In this document: piece by piece, positions 27,101 through 36,654 of the stretch
Numbering within the stretch: the first letter of the stretch is position 1
Layout: each line of letters begins with the position of its first letter
Assembly: GCA_024509875.1 (NCBI GenBank)
Contig: JAMPIV010012258.1
Coordinates: 496,001-560,000, forward strand
Direction: 5' to 3'
DNA from: Oreohelix idahoensis
Taxonomy: Eukaryota > Mollusca > Gastropoda > Stylommatophora > Oreohelicidae
DNA length: 64,000 nt
Notes under the pieces: model-generated
Told to the model about the DNA's origin: nothing
What the model saw: only the letters and a program-made list of their open reading frames with translations
Databases searched by the model: none
Translations under genes and position numbers: made by a program

Positions 27101-28248
27101 GCGATGGGAAGTGTCATGAGTGGTATGTCCTTAGTCGCCCCTTGTATTTCCACTGTTTCTGTGGTATACTGACTTGGGTCCACTAGGCTAGACTTCACAA
27201 CTGAATCATAATCCAAACCTGTATCATAAAGGCACCTTATGGTGACCCCATTACAAATAACATCCTCACAAACTGGGGGGTGATAAGGTTCCTGTTGTCC
27301 CTTAGGATTAACCTTTAATCTTTGCGTCCCCGACTTCATTGCAGCAATGTTTGAAGGTTTCCTTCTACAAAATTCGGTGTTATGGTTATCCTTCTTGCAC
27401 CATTTACACCATCTTTTTCCTTGGTTCAACGGTTTTCTTTCATTGAACTTTTGGTCATTGAACTGTGAGTTTCTGTCGCGATAGTCATTTCTTGGCCGCT
27501 CAAAATTTGTCCTACCTTTATTTCCCTGCTCTCTATTATCAAATTTATTAAATTGCTGTGGAGCTTTAAAATTGTCTATGTGCTTCTTTTTAGCACCACT
27601 TACCTCTGCCTGGGCTGCCTGATACCTCTCAGCAACATTTAAAATTTCCCCCAACTTCTCTGCACCTTGTTCCATGAGAAATTTTCTCATGTCTGGAGCC
27701 ATGGACTCTCTCAATTGCTCAATCATGATCATTTCTTTAAGATCTTGGGTCTTCCCCAGAGCCGTCCATTTCTCCAAATAGGTTTCTAGTCTGGCCGAGA
27801 ATTGGTGGTATGTCTCCCCAGACAACAGTTTGGCATTTCTAAATCTCTTACGATAAAATTCACCATTCTTCTCGTACCTTAATAACAAAGCCTGCTTTAA
27901 CATGTCATAATTGTCTTGGTCTTCCCTGTTCATTTTGGCAAATACTTCATAAGAAGCACCCCTCAATCCCTGTGATAGCTTTAAACTCCACCTCTCTCTC
28001 TCTAACCCATATGTAGTAGCTAATAACTCAAAACGTCCCAGGTACCCCTCTATGTCATCGTCTTTCTCAACAAAATGGTCTAAATGAAACCCCATAGCTG
28101 AGTTTGAGGCTCCCATACTGGGCGTAGCATCTGAGGCAAAAGGGCTGGCACCATTTTCAGGGGCCGGGCCTTGTAATTCCAGCTCCCTTAGTCGTAATTC
28201 GTGCTCCCTCTGCAACCTTCTATCTTCTGCCTCCCTTTCGGCAGTCAA
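24151..28248 (-). CDS. Gag-protease-integrase-RT-RNase H polyprotein, 1365 aa
   Basis: Residue numbers are from the Met at 28248. Gag-like helical region about 55-215; zinc knuckle CX2CX4HX4C at 281-294; protease with DTG at 342-344. Integrase zinc-binding domain about 515-556 (HAIPFSGH, then CPEC); integrase core with Asp 585 (VAVDIVGPL), Asp 644 (LTDNGSQF) and Glu 680 (NGQVERFNG), which is DD35E. Its C-terminal barrel is about 798-850 (WQGPYTVLEKVS). RT about 930-1145 with FMDD at 1092-1095, and RNase H about 1236-1365 (RTDAS, ETDHQPL). Integrase preceding RT is the reverse of ordinary Ty3/gypsy. No stop or frameshift interrupts it. The true N-terminus is upstream at 28516 in another frame, so this Met is probably not the natural start. 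Confidence 0.93.
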   Translation of the reverse strand: MTAEREAEDRRLQREHELRLRELELQGPAPENGASPFASDATPSMGASNSAMGFHLDHFVEKDDDIEGYLGRFELLATTYGLERERWSLKLSQGLRGASYEVFAKMNREDQDNYDMLKQALLLRYEKNGEFYRKRFRNAKLLSGETYHQFSARLETYLEKWTALGKTQDLKEMIMIEQLRESMAPDMRKFLMEQGAEKLGEILNVAERYQAAQAEVSGAKKKHIDNFKAPQQFNKFDNREQGNKGRTNFERPRNDYRDRNSQFNDQKFNERKPLNQGKRWCKWCKKDNHNTEFCRRKPSNIAAMKSGTQRLKVNPKGQQEPYHPPVCEDVICNGVTIRCLYDTGLDYDSVVKSSLVDPSQYTTETVEIQGATKDIPLMTLPIARITVKTRYVEGEIRAAVIDEPIYPLILGCRYVFLGNPEKPVIMATVQTRSQKKEEEGEPINAHPEEMRKAQAEDRTLQPCFKKLPKCHTPPSKGEYFMKNKLLYRKAGTGTNGHNQLVLPIAYREKVMELGHAIPFSGHMGISATGQRIACHYFWPGITEDIKRYVKSCPECQRVAPKHWTAPATLGEMPIVGTPFERVAVDIVGPLTRTKRRNSYILTLVDTCSMWGEAVALPSIDSKHVAEALLTIFTRLGFPHQILTDNGSQFKGKLTEEVFKLFQARHFHCSPYHPQGNGQVERFNGTLISILRKLAHEKPDLWDQFLPAALFAYREVPHSSTGMAPATLLFGRPIKGPLEALLRTWTDEKAEETVTSYYQYVNELTTRLKAGWKLANDNLKQARKKHAAYFNRKAKDRELAVGEKVLLLLPGSQNKLQIGWQGPYTVLEKVSRTNYKIDKKGKEKVYHVNLLKKYLDRPLQESTPLLTLAIATQMQKEPLTSHEYPLHPCETAAQVKVSKHLTKNQRERVQQVLEEHTDVLTDKPGHTNLLQYDMKLVDSNPICMRAYSIPFAKEKALKEEIDYLLKEGIISHSESSFSSSVVLLRKPSGEHRLCIDYRKLNAVTEGQVDPLPDTKQLFARLNKAKYFSKVDLSKGYYQIPVKPEVRPYLAFSTSDGHYEFNMLPFGLKNAPSVFSRMMRKLLDPLNNPCITNFMDDILVATETFEEHIEALEMLFDRLREANLTARPTKCCIGCKELEFLGHTVYQGNMTPDPKNLEKLQRAPRPQTKKDVRSFVSLCGFYQKYIKNFNAICAPLTDLTRKGLPDKIIWTAQCELAFQELKEKLTSKPILKLPDLTQDFVLRTDASNVGLGGALLQRSSSPDGELKPVAYASRKLNKAEQGYSTSEKECLALIWAIKKFQIYLYGRTFVVETDHQPLVFLSQAKHENARLLRWSLLLQPYQFSIQYIPGKLNVGADFLSRHPCDQN

Positions 28249-28516
28249 CCTTTTTTCTTCTGCCTCCCTTTGCTGTCGTTTTTTCTTCTGCCTCCCTTTC
28301 GGCAGTCAACCTTTTTTCTTCTGCCTCAATCTGCAGCCTCTTAATTTCTCTATCAGCCTCAATTTGTAACCTCTTCTCTTCAGCTACCTTTCTATCTTCC
28401 CTTTCAATATATTTATCACATTCAGTCGTTACGTATTGAATTAAAATTTGACCATCCATCCCCATCTCCTTCGCAGTGAGCACAGCAGCTGATCTAAACT
28501 TTGCTAGCTCAGCCAT
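28220..28516 (-). CDS. Gag N-terminus, out of frame with the main polyprotein
   Basis: MAELAKFRSAAVLTAKEMGM begins 243 bp inside the 5' LTR and runs into a charged, likely coiled-coil stretch (EKRLQIEADREIK and repeats). It ends at a TAG at 28220-28222. The same EREAE-type repeat continues in the frame of the long polyprotein. A run of six A on the minus strand (complement of T 28279-28284) has one base more than the neighbouring frame needs. The two parts most likely were one reading frame. The cause could be a mutation, a +1 shift during translation, or a homopolymer error in the sequence. Confidence 0.75.
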   Translation of the reverse strand: MAELAKFRSAAVLTAKEMGMDGQILIQYVTTECDKYIEREDRKVAEEKRLQIEADREIKRLQIEAEEKRLTAEREAEEKTTAKGGRRKKVDCRKGGRR

Positions 28517-28735
28517 ACTTTTCAGACAATATAATAATATACAAGCTAAGTACTTCTTATGACTATAATCTAACTAATTCTAACTAACCAGTTAACTAAT
28601 TAATTATTACTGGCTGTGAAGATTCACCAACTTTTATCTGCAGGGACACTTTTACTTTTAAAGGAAATTTTACAATTTATTTCCCTACTTTTATTTCTCC
28701 CACCAGGAGATCTTAATATTACTGTTGGGCTAATT

Positions 28736-28759
28736 ATCCCTGGACAAGACCCCAATATA
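28736..28759 (-). promoter_or_regulatory. Candidate primer-binding region
   Basis: On the minus strand, TATATTGGGGTCTTGTCC follows the 5' LTR end directly, where a tRNA primer would anneal. I could not match it to a specific tRNA 3' end. Confidence 0.4.
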
Positions 28760-30972
28760 TGTAGTGGTATTGATGGTATTGTATGATGATGATGGTACTA
28801 CATGTAAATTGTATGAGGCCAGCTGTGAAGGCTCCTGAGATAAAATGTAATTGAGAATTGTCAGAAGGCCTTTCTTGCTACCACTACGACCTCACACTTA
28901 ATTTTTTTTTTTTATGAATGTAGCTGCGTAAAGTGTCTAGGGTTATGATGTGTACTGTGGTGTGATAGTTATAAATATACCCATAGATATTTAACAAGAC
29001 TAATAAGATTAACAAGTGTTACAATACACTGAACTAACTCACGTGTGTAAAGTTTTTGATATAATTATATTACATTTATTTGTTCTGGATCAAGTTTTAT
29101 TTTGACCAGAACTTGTTTTAAAAGAAGGATTTAAAATTTATGAAAATTATGCATGGAATGTTACATAATAAATGCAAAAGTGTACATATTTAAGTACTAG
29201 AATAGTTAGTTTTATTAAAATGTTCTGGTAGTCAGCTACTAGGGAGGATATTTATTGTCTGTGCTGTTGGGGTGGTCTCATCACACCTGTCTATATTGAC
29301 TACATAGTGTCCAGAAAATGGTGGGAATTTTTATGGGGTATCTGCAACTTAATGGGGTTGGTGAATATCCAGCAGACCAGAGGCTCACTCATCTGGTATT
29401 TGTAGCTCTGGTGCTGAAATCAGGTGGTCCCACCTCTCCGTGCTGGCGGGCAATAATGGTGGTCTCTGTCACAAGGACTGCACAGATACACTTGTGTAAA
29501 TCACCACCCGAATAGATACTGCTTCGTTGACGACAGAAACTCGCAGCTCTGCAATCAAAGTATGGGCCATGTGTCAAAATCTATTCTCTACCCACGTCTG
29601 GACACCACACTGACACAACAACCACATTATACAGACAGGTCAGATCTCTCTGACCAAACAGCACAGTTACCATGGTGGGTTTACATCCGATAGATCCTCC
29701 CAGACTATAGATTCTGAAAAATAATTATTAGTTTTCTACCCTAAAAGAGGATAGGTAATATGTTTCCTTATTCTCAACTCTTGATCGGTCTTGCATAATC
29801 CTTGCTGGTGTTTAGGTACATTGTTAGTCCCTAGACCCTGACTTGGGCGGGGGGTCTAGAGCAAAATCCCTACTTGTTTGTAAGGCTAGATTATGATATG
29901 GCAGTATCAAATCACTCGAACATGAAACAATATTCAAAATATATAAAGAAATAATTTCAATCTTACCAGATTATGAATAATTAACACAGAAGTGCTAGCA
30001 AAACTCAGCTGAGCTGCTGGCTATAGGATGGCGTCCCTAAATTTAACTCACTGTCTTTCATATGGGAAAACACCACACTTTAAAATCTGTGTCTAACACT
30101 GAACAATTATTGAAGAATGACCCCAAATGCGCTCTAAGCGCTAATAATATGATTGTCTGTGGCCAATCACTGCCGAGGTTTATTTTTAATTTCAAATTTC
30201 CTCACTAAAGTCATTTCAGTCAAGCTTCAGTCACGTATGGATGGTTATCTGTTAGTCTGTCCGTCTCTACTTGTGTTTCTACAAAATTGTGCTCGATTTT
30301 TGACCCAACCGTTCTCTCCCCTTCAAATTTTTGTTGTAAAAAGTTATATTTAGACACAGCTACCACCAATGTCCCTTCACTTCTATGCCAAGTAAATTTG
30401 AACACCTGCGTCCCCAAGGTCGTGTTTTTGTGTGCAAATAACGATATGTTAGATTCAATGCAGTCTGTGGCTGATGTAAACTACACTGTCTTTTGTCATT
30501 ATTTTCAATATTATCTATCCGTCTGTAAAATTAAGACCATATTCGTTCACTGCTCAGAATAGGCCATCTGGCCAGCTAATTTTTATATTCCTAACATTAA
30601 TATTAAGAAAAATTTACTTTTTAATTTTTGTAATTTTTTTCAGACATCTGCGTTCTTCCGCTCAAATTCAAATCAAGCGCTTGGTATCGCAAAACGTCCA
30701 ATTCCGTACCTCGTGTCAATTTGGGGAACGTGGGTTTTTTCTTTCTTCCCTTTCCCCCCCCCCCCCCCCCAATTGCGTCTCTTTAGCCTTTCCAGTCATA
30801 TTTTTTTCTTTTTGATCCTCCGTTCCCCTCCGGTCTAGCAAGTCAAATTTATGGAGGGTGATGACCCGCGGTCTAGGCGATCATGTACATCAGCAGCCTA
30901 CGCATTATGTTTTATCCTTAAATGTTATCCTTGGAGGAATTTTACCGTTGTATCTCTGTCAATTTCACTACA
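28760..30972 (-). repeat. 5' LTR, 2213 bp
   Basis: Right-hand LTR and presumed promoter-bearing copy of the minus-strand element. It ends at CACTACA 30966-30972, followed by TSD ATTAT. It is nearly identical to 21848-24063. Confidence 0.95.
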
Positions 30973-30977
30973 ATTAT

Positions 30978-32035
30978 TTATGATTGCTTTTTTGCACTTG
31001 GCCTCATAGCTAACTGTGCGAATGACTGTCTGTCTTTTTCATTACTTCTATTCGTTAATGGTTAATCAAGTCAAAGATTTTTCCTCTATGATAAGATAAT
31101 GAATTACTTCATAGTTATAAACTTCACCTTCTTCTTGATTTGTTAGATCATCACTACAGACTTACAGGAACACACACTGTTATTCTCACTATATTTAACA
31201 CTTGTCATGTGTGCCTCATATCAATTATAACAGAGTGATCAGCTAGGAAGAAGCCATAGTGAGGAATAAGATTTAAAAAATTCAACAACTGATATTAGAT
31301 GTGAAACCTATTAACCCACTTTTGTATCTTCAGTCCTGCAGAAGTCTGAGTCTACACATTACGTGTTTGGCGTCTAATTGAAAAAAAAAATCTAGCAAAG
31401 CGTACGTCCGGATAGCAGAATTCACAAAATAGGACATCGTTCACTTCCTAAGTTGCAAGGAAGATCTCCAAGCCCACGTGTGTAAATGTTCGTGGCGCAG
31501 CATTTTACTCACCTGTTTATCAAGTGCTTATAAGTTGGTTCTCCTATATATCAAGTTCAACTCACTCAAAATCATATTTCATGAATCACGATTACATACT
31601 CAAAAGTTGATGAGTATATAAATGCAGATCCCTTAGTCACAAGGTGATTCGCCAAGATATCAAGCTCAAGTCACCAAGTCCAGCTACTCACTTCGTCTGT
31701 GCATGAAGTGAATTCGTCTACTCCCATCTTGTATTGCACGGCATAAATTCACTCATACAAGCTTCATTGCACGAAATCCACTTGTTACCAGAAGATCATT
31801 TCGTGAAGAGCTCCAGTCTAGTCAGTGCCTGTTCAAGATCAGACAGCAGACATTTACCTGAGACAACTGTTAACGGTTTGTCGACGCTAGAGACATTTCC
31901 AAACGTTGAGAAACATTACATCTTACGCTACACGTGCAAAGATTTTCATCAGTAAGCCCTCGTCTTGGAGATAATCCACACGGTGTAACATACATCTACA
32001 CTGGACAGTCAGTGCATACCATCGTATGCTCATAC
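30978..32035. other. No gene recognised; TATA-like site at about 31613
   Basis: About 1 kb before R2 copy 2. GAGTATATAAATGCAG at about 31612-31627 looks like a core promoter, and a GTAAGC near 31952 could be a donor site. Together with the AATAAA in R2 these might be the two ends of one transcribed repeat, but this is speculative. Confidence 0.35.
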
Positions 32036-32039
32036 ACTG

Positions 32040-32560
32040 GAGGAAATTTGAAAGACTCATTGACCGTGTAGATTTGACATCAGTGTGGTAACACTAAATA
32101 TGTTACATCATCCTTTTACTATTTACTTATGTTCACTCTCATAATTAACCAACTACATTTTTATATTTCATCTGTGTGTGAATTGTCTTTCACCATCATC
32201 ACTTTTCACTTCCTACTAACCCTATATGTGTATATAGTTAACTAATAAACCGTATAGCCAGTTTGATTATTACCTAGTTTATTAATTTATCACTCGTGCT
32301 GTCTGTGTTAAGTATTTACATATACCTGTAGGTAAATCCTTCATTTAGAGGAAGTTGGGGGCCCTTTCTTTATCTATATCTGAGGGCAGCAGTTAATGTC
32401 GTAGGGAAACAGGAAACTCCCCACACGTTATTAGAAAACGCTATGTAGTGGAGAGCAGATGCCTTCTCTTCTTCTTGTCCTTATCTCGAATAGATCTCTT
32501 TCCTAACGAGCCAATTTTTGGAGACCTTCTTGACAACATTTCATAGGCAAACGTCATAGA
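32040..32560 (+). repeat. Dispersed repeat module R2, copy 2
   Basis: Inverted relative to copy 1 at 8330-8880. Shared landmarks run in order: TGTAGATTTGACATCAGT, CCCTATATGTGTATAT, ACTAATAAA, CACTCGTGCTGTCTGT and GGAGACCTTCTTGACAACAT. Here it is not joined to R1. Confidence 0.7.
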
Positions 32561-32597
32561 CATTTACTGTTGTATTTGCACACAGGACGACACTATA

Positions 32598-32690
32598 TGA
32601 CAGCCGCTGACTGACAAAGCAATCAGTGTCCATAACGGCTAATGGCGTCTTGCAGGACAGCAACAAACTGTCTCCACTTTGCTCGTTTAG
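32598..32690 (-). mobile_element. SINE-like element D fragment
   Basis: CAATCAGTGTCCATAACGGC and TAATGGCGTCTTGCAGGACA match the 21140-21205 part of SINE-D. No tail or TSD is visible. Confidence 0.55.
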
Positions 32691-32699
32691 TGTCCATCC

Positions 32700-33045
32700 T
32701 TCGTCTAGTGCCCCAACTATGGTTCTGAGAATTCTACCGAGATTTTTGACTCTAGATTCCTCAGTGGATTTCTTTATATGGATATTATTTTGCTTTGTTA
32801 TTTCATTTTTTATTTTGATTGTTTGTTGCATTTCTTGCGTAGCAATTTTAAAAATCATGTTCCGTTTGTTTAAATTGTTTTCTTCTTTCTGTTTCACATA
32901 TCACATCGTTTTTTAATTCATTCATCGGTTTGTTTACGTGTTTGCAGTGTCTTTTGGCATGATTTCTGTTGAGCTGTCTATACTATTATTTGTCGTCTGT
33001 TTGTAACTGTGGCTAACGAAGGGTGGACCCCGAAACGTCCCGTGT
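32700..33045 (+). mobile_element. Penelope-tail-like region with ribozyme-like core at 33013-33038
   Basis: T-rich sequence ending in CTAACGAAGGG, loop TGGA, CCCCGAAACGTCCC. The GAAAC box and a GGG/CCC stem II fit a hammerhead core, but CTGA is CTAA. It resembles the tails at 17340-17610 and 39775-40000 in layout. No Penelope protein lies nearby. Confidence 0.45.
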
Positions 33046-33132
33046 TTCCTGTATACGTTAATTTGTAAAACTTCTTCTTCTTCTTCCGTTCGCTTGAAAT
33101 ATATTGTCTATATCTGCAATGTTGTATACAAG

Positions 33133-33712
33133 AACTTCACTGTCTTTTGTAGTTCATACAGAGGTCCGTATAGTTTTGCTTCCAGTGTTGTTTCTTGTAT
33201 AAACTTCACTGTCTTTTGTAGTTCATACAGAGGTCCGTATAGTTTTGCTTCCAGTGTTGTTTCTTGTATAAACTTCACTGTCTTTTGTAGCAATGGTCTG
33301 GCGCTCTCTCTTCCAAATCTCTACACCTCACGGTAGAAGGGGAACGACTAAGTAAGTAAGTCTTTTGTAGTTCATACAGAGGTCCATATAGTTTTGCTTC
33401 CAGTGTTGTTTCTTGTATAAACTTCACTGTCTTTTGTAGTTGTTCATACAGAGGTCCGTATAGTTTTGCTTCCAGTGTTGTTTCTTGTATAAACTTCACT
33501 GTCTTTTGTAGTTGATACAGAGGTCCGTATAGTTTTGCTTCCAGTGTTGTTTCTTGTATAAACTTCACTGTCTTTTGTAGTTCATACAGAGGTCCGTATA
33601 GTTTTGCTTCCAGTGTTGTTTCTTGTATAAACTTCACTGTCTTTTGTGGTTCATATAGAGGTCCGTATAGTTTTGCTTCCAGTGTTGTTTCTTGTATAAA
33701 CTTCACTGTATT
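33133..33712. repeat. 69-bp minisatellite, about 8 units
   Basis: Units start with AACTTCACTG at 33133, 33202, 33271, 33420, 33492, 33561, 33630 and 33699 (last partial). The 33271-33420 interval is longer by 80 bp because of a LINE insertion, and one unit has 3 extra bp. As 69 is a multiple of 3 and the unit lacks a stop, the minus strand stays open with a 23-residue period. I do not take this as a gene. A (TTC)n run precedes the array at 33070. Confidence 0.95.
33291..33360 (+). mobile_element. 70-bp LINE L2 3' end inserted in the minisatellite, 10-bp TSD
   Basis: Identical in layout to the last 70 bp of L2 (reverse complement of 3031-3105), ending in AAGTAAGTAAG. The TSD TCTTTTGTAG lies at 33281-33290 and 33361-33370. 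Removing 70 bp plus one TSD copy restores the 69-bp phase exactly. It is an extreme 5' truncation. Confidence 0.93.
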
Positions 33713-34519
33713 TGTAAAACTGATTCCGAAGCATTTTCTTTTTTTCAATTTATATACAACTATGGTTCATGCTTTGCATCTCGGCCTTCACGGTTCTCCG
33801 CCTAGTTGTTTTTTAGTTGGCTTTCTTTCACCTTCCACCTGGGATCCATAGCATATCAATTCTTGTGATGGTATCAGAGTCTCTTCTAGGGGTATGGCTA
33901 ACCAAGCTCTTATTCATCCTGCGCACAATAAAATGCAGGAAGTCACATAAGTGAACAACATACCTCGACCTCAAATTGCCCTCAGAGTATAACTTATTCA
34001 TGCCACAGTCCTTCACTAGCACACTTGTAACGTCTCTTTATCATCATGACTACACTATCGTTTCCCAAAATATGGTACGCGTACCCCTGGCGGTACGTGA
34101 ATGGAATTCACGGGGTACACTGCATAATTTTTTTATTTTGCTGTCATATTTGTTACCTGCAGAAAGCAACTCATTAAGATTTAATATGCGACGATGGTGT
34201 ACTGTAGAAAGACACATATTTACTTACAAGTGTACGTCGCTTTTTAACAAATTATCATTTGGATACATAGTCTCTTAACACTTTACTCTTGTACACAATA
34301 TCTGATATGGGACTAGCTTTCCTTCTATACTGGAGCGTAACTGGGGTTCCGTGGAATCCTAGGGTTCCGCGAGAGATTCCGCGAAGGATTGTGACTGACA
34401 AAAAATAAATAAACAGCGTTTTTTTTTTAACTTTACGCGCCGGGCGTTGTTAACGCTCGCAGTGGTAAGCAATGACCGAGCAGCTATGTATGGCAATGCC
34501 GCCAGTCCGCAACAGGGCC
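33713..34519. other. No gene recognised; hAT-like wording near 34070 and 34345
   Basis: CCCAAAATATGGTACGCGTA at about 34067 and GGGGTTCCGTGGAATCCTAG at about 34344 resemble terminal parts of hAT-derived repeats. No matching second ends were fixed. No coding sequence recognised. Confidence 0.4.
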
Positions 34520-34531
34520 GTGTTCACTCTT

Positions 34532-34777
34532 CAGTCAATCAATCAATACCCTTTAGCTCCACTAGGAGCATAGGCCTTCAACAAACACATGCCAAGTCTT
34601 CCTGTCCTGTGCCATCCGCTCAAGTTCTTTCCATGTTTTCCTCATCATTTTCACCTCTGTATCCAGCTCTCTTCTCCATGTGTTTTTTGGTCTACCTCTG
34701 CCTCTCTTTCCCTGTGGATTCCAGAACAAGGACTGCCCTGTAATGCTATCAACAGGTTGCCTCAATGTGTGTCCTAT
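34532..34777 (-). mobile_element. LINE L3 3' fragment with 12-bp TSD
   Basis: Minus-strand L3 C-terminus (IGHTLRQPVDSITGQ, GKRGRGRPKNTWRREL) and 3' tail of (ATTG)n. TSD GTGTTCACTCTT at 34520-34531 and 34778-34789. The coding frame is still open over the fragment, so this is a fairly young, truncated copy. Confidence 0.88.
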
Positions 34778-34915
34778 GTGTTCACTCTTGCACATACCAT
34801 ATTTCATTCGCATGTTGTAGAGTAGACATTTGTGAAAGAATTTTAGGTCTACTTGGATAAGGAAAAAAAAGTAGGAAATTTAAAAAAAAATGGAACAAAT
34901 GAAGTTTTTTCTACC

Positions 34916-35016
34916 TACTCTACTGACTTGCATTAGAGTTTACTCTACTGACTTACATTAGAGTTTACTCTACTGACTTGCATTAGAGTTTACTCTACTG
35001 ACTTGCATTAGAGTTG
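34916..35016. repeat. 25-bp tandem repeat, 4 units
   Basis: TACTCTACTGACTTGCATTA followed by GAGTT, repeated four times with one base variant. Confidence 0.9.
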
Positions 35017-35019
35017 ATA

Positions 35020-35960
35020 TTCTTTGTCAGATTTGGGGAACACACACAAAAGTAGGCTAATAAGTTGGTCAAAATAAACAATCCACAGAAAAAAATTCAT
35101 TCTCTACTTAAAAGAGCACTGACTGTTTTTATTGGATTGTCATATTTACAAATTACGATTCAAGCTAATGTACCACGAGCTGTAGGTAAAATAATTTTTA
35201 TGCAGGGGTTCCCCAGATCTGAAAATTATTTAATTAAAGGGTTCCTCCAGAATAAAAAAATTGAGAAAGGTTGCTCTAACCATACTGCCAGAAACTGTAG
35301 GCTTTAGTTAGCTATATTTACTCTTCCCTTATTTTGCATGATCGCTTGACCCAACCGTCGGTAATCAGTATAATCGCTATATCCATATATCCTTTTTCCA
35401 CCCTACATCCAGATTACTCGAAGATTTCATTATACGTGAACATTCTTCAAGTATGAAGGACAAACTTCAACTTCATGATAATAAATATACCGTTACAAAT
35501 CAACACAAAGAAAAATAGTCCCGCCTACAATTTGAACAAGCGGGGTTTCGCGAGGCTCCGAGCGGCATTATCCGTAAGACTTGGCCGCCGCGTTCTGCGC
35601 TCACTCGTGACTTGGTGTGTGGATAGACCGGGCCTGTATACACTGGGGTAATAGTTCCCCAGTATTCTCACCCAGTTTGCCCGGCCGGCCTTCTTTCTCT
35701 GCCTGCCTCGCTTCCGTTTTGGCCGGTTAGAAAGGAGATTCCTTGTGGCATATTTCTGAGAGCTTAACTGTGATTTCTTTTGCTGACTCCAAATTTAGTT
35801 TGTTTCAAATTTGTGGACTTGAAAAATTGAATGAAAGAGACAAGTCTAAGGGAGTGTTTACATAGCCCTGGTAACGTTGCTGTAATTCGTTTGGACGTTT
35901 AAACTGTGAGTTGAAATTTCTTTGTTTATTTTATATGTAGGATTGCATTACTATCACAAA
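35020..35960. other. No gene recognised
   Basis: A possible hAT-like end (GGGTTCCTCCAGAATAAAAA near 35238). A GC-richer part at 35520-35720 has no motif I recognise. Low-confidence DNA otherwise. Confidence 0.4.
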
Positions 35961-35966
35961 CGTAGA

Positions 35967-36652
<686 letters not shown>

Positions 36653-36654
36653 CT

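Larger units (their letters stand above)
21848..30972 (-). mobile_element. Complete Ty3/gypsy-type LTR retrotransposon, integrase-before-RT order
   Basis: A 9125-bp element on the minus strand. LTRs at 28760-30972 (5') and 21848-24063 (3') begin TGTAGTG and end CACTACA on either reading. A 5-bp TSD ATTAT lies at 21843-21847 and 30973-30977. The internal part (24064-28759, about 4.7 kb) has a 243-bp leader, a gag start, one long gag-pol frame and a purine tract before the 3' LTR. The LTRs differ at only about a dozen bases plus a few length changes in homopolymers, so insertion was recent. Only about 90 bp lie between the pol stop and the 3' LTR, so there is no envelope gene. The domain order resembles Gmr1-type elements. 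A single-base frame change near the gag start is the only lesion seen. Confidence 0.95.

Noticed and set aside
28270..28295. Programmed -1 frameshift at A AAA AAC
   Set aside because: The heptamer is present on the minus strand, but the zero-frame codons are not in the required phase, and -1 leads to a stop. Only a +1 change fits.
33108..33748. Protein with a 23-residue repeat on the minus strand
   Set aside because: The unit is 69 bp without a stop, so a long frame is automatic. It is interrupted by a LINE insertion, and no signal peptide or start context supports it.
34067..35275. One complete hAT element with a nested LINE
   Set aside because: Both regions carry hAT-like wording, but I could not pair the ends or find an 8-bp duplication.
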